Below, one piece after another: positions 4,488-7,567 of a stretch of DNA of 7,567 bases (positions within the stretch are counted from its first letter, which is position 1; each line of letters opens with the position of its first letter). Under the pieces are notes generated by a model that ran no database searches, was not told the DNA's origin, and saw only the letters and a list, made by a program, of their open reading frames with translations. The translations under genes and the position numbers were made by a program. This DNA comes from an uncultured Faecalibacterium sp. (lineage in GTDB: Bacteria; Bacillota; Clostridia; Oscillospirales; Ruminococcaceae), in NCBI GenBank assembly GCA_934503275.1, contig CAKSVD010000043.1, positions 1 through 7,567 on the forward strand, in the 5' to 3' direction.

Positions 4488-5321
4488 GTGGCAAAAATTG
4501 TAGCGATCGCAAACCAGAAGGGCGGAGTGGGCAAAACCACCACCGCCGTCAACCTTTCGTCCTGCGTAGCGGCATTGGGCAAAAAGGTGCTCATTGTAGA
4601 CCTTGACCCGCAGGGCAACACCACCACTGGCTATGGCATCCCAAAGCGCAGCGTGGAGGCGGGCACTTATGAGGTGCTCATCGGCCGTGCAACGGCGGCG
4701 CAGGCCATCCGGCACACCGAGTACCGCACCGATGTCATCGGCTCCAACACCCGGCTGGCGGGCGCCAGCTTGGAAATGATCGACCTGCCCGGCCGCGAAG
4801 GGCGTCTGCGCAAGGCGCTGGCTGAGGTGCAGAAGGACTACGACTTCATCTTTATCGACTGCCCGCCCAGTCTGGACCTGCTCACCCTCAACGGCCTGAG
4901 CGCCTGCGACAGTGTGCTGATCCCGGTGCAGTGCGAGTACTATGCGCTGGAGGGATTGTCGGAACTCATCAGCACCCTCAAGACCATCCGCAAAAAGTAT
5001 AACCCGTATCTGGATATCGAGGGCGTGGTGTTCACCATGTTCTCGCTGCGGTACAACCTGACCGTGCAGGTGGTGGAGCAGGTGCAGAAGTACTTCGGCT
5101 CCAAGGTGTATAAGACCACCATCCCGCGCTCCATCCGCATTTCGGAGGCACCCAGCTACGGCCAGCCGATCAATTTCTACGAGCCGAAGGGCAAGGGCAG
5201 CGAGGCCTACATGGACTTGGCCATCGAATTTGTCAAGCACAACCGCCCGCAGGAACCTAAGAAGTCCCGCGCAAAGGCTGCACCCGCCGCAGAGCCGGCG
5301 AAAAACGCTCTGGAAGATTAA
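4488..5321 (+). CDS. parA: Chromosome partitioning ATPase ParA (Soj)
   Basis: ParA is a deviant Walker-type ATPase. It dimerises with ATP, binds DNA non-specifically, and is released when ParB at parS stimulates hydrolysis, which moves origins apart. Soj-type proteins also modulate DnaA. The 277-residue product shows the deviant Walker A KGGVGKTT (11-18, Lys11 and Lys16), DLDPQGN with Asp40, Walker B FIFIDCPPS (120-128), and C-terminal DNA-binding arginines in SLRYN (Arg188) and RSIRISEAPSYG (Arg217). The GTG at 4488 is preferred. It has GGGAGGA ten bases upstream, and it gives Gly12, Lys16 and Asp40 the same numbers as in Bacillus Soj. An upstream in-frame GTG at 4443 would start inside the parS-like site and add 15 unconserved residues. 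parB follows 22 bp later, almost certainly co-transcribed. The last ~25 residues are a Lys/Ala/Pro-rich tail. Confidence 0.95.
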   Translation: MAKIVAIANQKGGVGKTTTAVNLSSCVAALGKKVLIVDLDPQGNTTTGYGIPKRSVEAGTYEVLIGRATAAQAIRHTEYRTDVIGSNTRLAGASLEMIDLPGREGRLRKALAEVQKDYDFIFIDCPPSLDLLTLNGLSACDSVLIPVQCEYYALEGLSELISTLKTIRKKYNPYLDIEGVVFTMFSLRYNLTVQVVEQVQKYFGSKVYKTTIPRSIRISEAPSYGQPINFYEPKGKGSEAYMDLAIEFVKHNRPQEPKKSRAKAAPAAEPAKNALED

Positions 5322-5343
5322 AACAGGGGGAACAAGGTAAACA

Positions 5344-6219
5344 ATGGCAAGAGGAAAAGGAGGGCTCGGGCGCGGGCTGGACAGTCTGTTTGAGGACGCA
5401 GCACCGGTCTTTGAGTCAGAGCACGCAGCGGTGGAAACGCTGCCGCTGCGCGAGATCGAGCCGGACCCCGACCAGCCCCGCAAGACCTTTGAACAGGAGA
5501 CCCTCAGCGAACTGGCTGCCAGCATCGCCGAGCACGGCTTGCTGCAGCCCATCGCGGTGCGGCCAAGACCCATGGGCGGCTATAGCATCGTGGCAGGCGA
5601 GCGCCGCTGGCGCGCCTCCCGCATGGCGGGTCTTACCGAGGTGCCGGTGGTCATCAAGGATGTGTCCGACGAGCAGGCCATGGAACTGGCGCTGGTAGAG
5701 AACCTGCAGCGCGAGGATCTGGACCCGGTGGAAGAAGCTGCCGGGATCCGGGAACTGATGACCCGCTGCGACCTGACACAGGAACAGGCCGCCCGCAAGC
5801 TGGGCAAGAGCCGCAGCGCACTGGCCAACAGTCTGCGTCTGCTCAACCTGCCGGAAACGGTGCTGGAGTTGCTGAAGAGCGGCTTTATCAATACCGGCCA
5901 CGCCAAGGTGGTGCTGGGCTTGCCCACACCGGAATTGCAGGCCGAGGCCGCGCAGATCATCGCGGACAACCAGCTGAACGTCCGTCAGGCCGAGGTGCTT
6001 TGCAAAAAGATGGCAAAGCCTGCCAAGGAGCCCCGCGAACCCGCACCCCGCGGCACTTTGCCGGTAGAGGTGGAGGAGAGCCTGAAGCAGGTGCTGGGCA
6101 GCGAGGTGAACGTGGCCTACCACGGCGGCAAGGGCAAGCTGACGGTGCATTTTTACTCCGACGAGCAGCTGCGCGCCTTTGCAAACCTGCTGGGACAGTA
6201 CCAGATGGAAACCGAATAA
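5344..6219 (+). CDS. parB: Chromosome partitioning protein ParB (Spo0J)
   Basis: ParB is the parS-binding CTPase clamp that spreads on DNA, recruits SMC and stimulates ParA. The 291-residue protein begins with the basic, glycine-rich ParA-contact segment KGGLGRGLDSLF (5-16). It continues with the N-domain containing the CTP-binding GERRWRA (85-91) and ENLQRED (119-125), a helix-turn-helix LTQEQAARKLGKSRSALANSLRLL (144-167, given in part as its key stretch), and a C-terminal dimerisation domain (about 240-288). At the positions that distinguish Noc from ParB it has Arg157, Ser163, Asn168 and Gly185, not the Noc set, so it is the parS-specific paralogue. The linker 222-240 is rich in Lys, Pro and Ala. 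The ATG at 5344 is preceded by AGGGGGAA and AAGG. No strong terminator follows; two modest hairpins lie before serS. Confidence 0.96.
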   Translation: MARGKGGLGRGLDSLFEDAAPVFESEHAAVETLPLREIEPDPDQPRKTFEQETLSELAASIAEHGLLQPIAVRPRPMGGYSIVAGERRWRASRMAGLTEVPVVIKDVSDEQAMELALVENLQREDLDPVEEAAGIRELMTRCDLTQEQAARKLGKSRSALANSLRLLNLPETVLELLKSGFINTGHAKVVLGLPTPELQAEAAQIIADNQLNVRQAEVLCKKMAKPAKEPREPAPRGTLPVEVEESLKQVLGSEVNVAYHGGKGKLTVHFYSDEQLRAFANLLGQYQMETE

Positions 6220-6230
6220 TCATGCGATCC

Positions 6231-6285
6231 AAGGCGGGAACAGCCGCCTTTGAACGGCAGCGGAAGACCCTAAGCGCACCGCTGC
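6231..6285 (+). other. Two hairpins between parB and serS
   Basis: AAGGCGG (6231-6237) pairs with CCGCCTT (6244-6250) around GAACAG, and GCAGCGG (6257-6263) pairs with CCGCTGC (6279-6285). Only three T follow the first, so termination would be weak. No T-box core is visible despite serS being next. No serS promoter is clear in the 95-bp gap. Confidence 0.5.
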
Positions 6286-6314
6286 AAGCCCAATAGAGTT
6301 AAGGAGAGTCAATC

Positions 6315-7567
6315 ATGCTGGATATCAAATTTGTCCGCGAAAACCCGGACGCCGTTAAGGAAAACATCAAAAAGAAGTTTCAGGATGCAAAGCTGCCGCT
6401 GGTGGACGAGGTCATCGAGAAGGATGCCAAGTACCGCGCAGCCCTGAAGGAAGTGGAGGCCCTGAAGGCCGCCCGCAACAAGCTGAGCAAGGCCAACGGC
6501 CCGCTGTTCGGTCAGCTGAAGAAGTGCACCGACGAGGCACAGAAGGCTGAACTGCAGGCACAGATCGACGCCAACAACGCCGCCGTCAAGGCCGATGCCG
6601 ACAAGATGGCAGAGCTGGAGAAGGAAGAGGAGGCACTGTCCGCCCGCATTCAGGAGATCATGTACTCCATTCCCCAGATGATCGACCCCAGTGTGCCCAT
6701 CGGCCCGGACGATACCTATAATGTGGAAGCACAGCGCTTCGGCGAGCCCGTGGTGCCGGATTTCCCCATCCCGTACCACACCGAGATCATGGAAAGCTTT
6801 GACGGCATCGATATGGACGCCGCAGGCCGTGTGGCCGGCAACGGCTTCTACTATCTGCTGGGCAACATTGCACGCCTGCACGAGGCTGTGCTGGCCTACG
6901 CCCGCGACTTTATGATCAACAAGGGCTTTACCTACGTCATCCCGCCCTTCATGATGCACGGCAACGTGGTGCAGGGCGTCATGTCCTTCCCCGAGATGGA
7001 CGCCATGATGTATAAGATCGAGGGTGAGGACCTGTACCTCATCGGCACCAGCGAGCACACCATGATCGGCCGCTTCATCGACCAGACGCTGGACGAGAGC
7101 AAGATGCCCCTGACCCTGACCTCTTACAGCCCCTGCTTCCGCAAGGAGAAGGGCGCACACGGCATCGAGGAGCGCGGCATCTACCGCATCCACCAGTTCG
7201 AGAAGCAGGAGATGATCGTGGTCTGCCGCCCCGAGGAGAGCGCCGACTGGTACGAGAAGCTGTGGCAGATGTCCGTGGAACTGTTCCGCAGCATGGAAAT
7301 CCCCGTGCGTCAGCTGAACTGCTGCTCCGGCGATCTGGCTGACCTGAAGGTCAAGAGCTGCGATATCGAGGCTTGGAGCCCCCGCCAGCAGAAGTACTTC
7401 GAGGTCTGCTCCTGCTCCAATCTGGGTGACGCACAGGCACGCCGCCTGCACATCCGCATCAAGGGCAAGGACGGCAAGACCTATCTGGCTCACACCCTGA
7501 ACAACACCTGCGTGGCACCTCCGCGTATGCTGATCGCCTTCCTGGAGAACCACCTGCAGGCCGACGG
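6315..7567 (+). CDS. serS: Seryl-tRNA synthetase (3' end cut by window edge)
   Basis: SerRS charges tRNA-Ser with serine through a seryl-adenylate. 417 complete codons are present, probably lacking only a short C-terminal piece (family length about 425). The N-terminus MLDIKFVRENPDAVKEN is typical. It is followed by the long helical arm that grips the tRNA-Ser variable arm (about residues 27-115) and the class II catalytic core. Motif 1 is around INKGFTYVIPPFM (201-213), the serine/ATP loop is LIGTSEH (242-248), motif 2 is CFRKEKG...HQFEKQEM (274-300), and motif 3 is near HTLNNTCVAPPRMLIAFLEN (393-412). Several signature stretches differ from the Escherichia-type enzyme (TSEH where TAE-V is usual, GIEERG where GRDTRG is usual, APPR in motif 3). 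It is therefore a divergent SerRS subtype rather than a degenerate one, since the catalytic FRxE and the motif 3 Arg are kept. The ATG at 6315 has AAGGAGA (6301-6307) seven bases upstream. Confidence 0.95.
   Translation, partial: MLDIKFVRENPDAVKENIKKKFQDAKLPLVDEVIEKDAKYRAALKEVEALKAARNKLSKANGPLFGQLKKCTDEAQKAELQAQIDANNAAVKADADKMAELEKEEEALSARIQEIMYSIPQMIDPSVPIGPDDTYNVEAQRFGEPVVPDFPIPYHTEIMESFDGIDMDAAGRVAGNGFYYLLGNIARLHEAVLAYARDFMINKGFTYVIPPFMMHGNVVQGVMSFPEMDAMMYKIEGEDLYLIGTSEHTMIGRFIDQTLDESKMPLTLTSYSPCFRKEKGAHGIEERGIYRIHQFEKQEMIVVCRPEESADWYEKLWQMSVELFRSMEIPVRQLNCCSGDLADLKVKSCDIEAWSPRQQKYFEVCSCSNLGDAQARRLHIRIKGKDGKTYLAHTLNNTCVAPPRMLIAFLENHLQAD

Noticed and set aside
6220..6314. T-box riboswitch before serS
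   Set aside because: The gap is too short, and neither the T-box consensus with TGGNACC nor a specifier stem is present.
7274..7290. GTGGAACTGTTCC palindrome in serS as a fourth parS
   Set aside because: The half-sites are in inverted order relative to parS and the sequence is ordinary coding DNA.

Overview
The window is a bacterial chromosomal segment carrying, all on the + strand, mnmG - rsmG - noc - parA(soj) - parB(spo0J) - serS. This is the tRNA/rRNA-modification plus chromosome-segregation block that lies near the replication origin in many Firmicutes. The presence of a true Noc beside ParB places it in Firmicutes. The GC-rich third codon positions, the intergenic spaces packed with GC-rich palindromes, and a CCCCTCAGTCGC...GCTCCCCC-type dispersed repeat suggest the Faecalibacterium / Subdoligranulum / Gemmiger group (Oscillospiraceae). 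That genus-level placement rests on recall, not on a search.

Layout. Bases 1-225 hold no recognisable gene but contain copy 1 of a ~170-bp structured repeat that ends 26 bp before the mnmG start codon. mnmG (226-2100) and rsmG (2164-2871) follow with a 63-bp gap. An intrinsic terminator (2894-2940) closes this unit. A short leader then carries an extended -10 motif and a nested palindrome, and leads into noc (3020-3814). The space from 3815 to 4487 is non-coding. It contains a parS-like site directly after noc, several long hairpins, a probable terminator, a three-way-junction-like dispersed repeat, copy 2 of the structured repeat, an AT-rich perfect palindrome, a good parA promoter, a leader hairpin, and another parS-like site just before the parA ribosome-binding site. 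parA (4488-5321, GTG start) and parB (5344-6219) form a tight pair. serS (6315 to beyond the end) is a divergent seryl-tRNA synthetase cut off by the window edge.

How the parts fit. ParB should load on the three identical 16-bp parS-like sites (inside rsmG, after noc, and in the parA leader), and ParA acts on those ParB-DNA complexes to separate origins. Noc, the ParB-derived nucleoid-occlusion factor, keeps three of the four residues known to switch specificity from parS to Noc-binding sites. It begins without the N-terminal amphipathic helix of Bacillus Noc. MnmG and RsmG modify tRNA wobble uridine and 16S rRNA, and SerRS charges tRNA-Ser. These three are neighbours rather than partners of the segregation genes.

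The most unusual signals are: (i) the two structured repeats, whose flanks are ~95% identical while the central hairpin has been replaced by an unrelated sequence that still pairs and keeps the same loop; (ii) the composite palindrome in front of noc, which looks like two parS half-sites split around a Noc-site-like core; and (iii) the dense parS and hairpin architecture between noc and parA.
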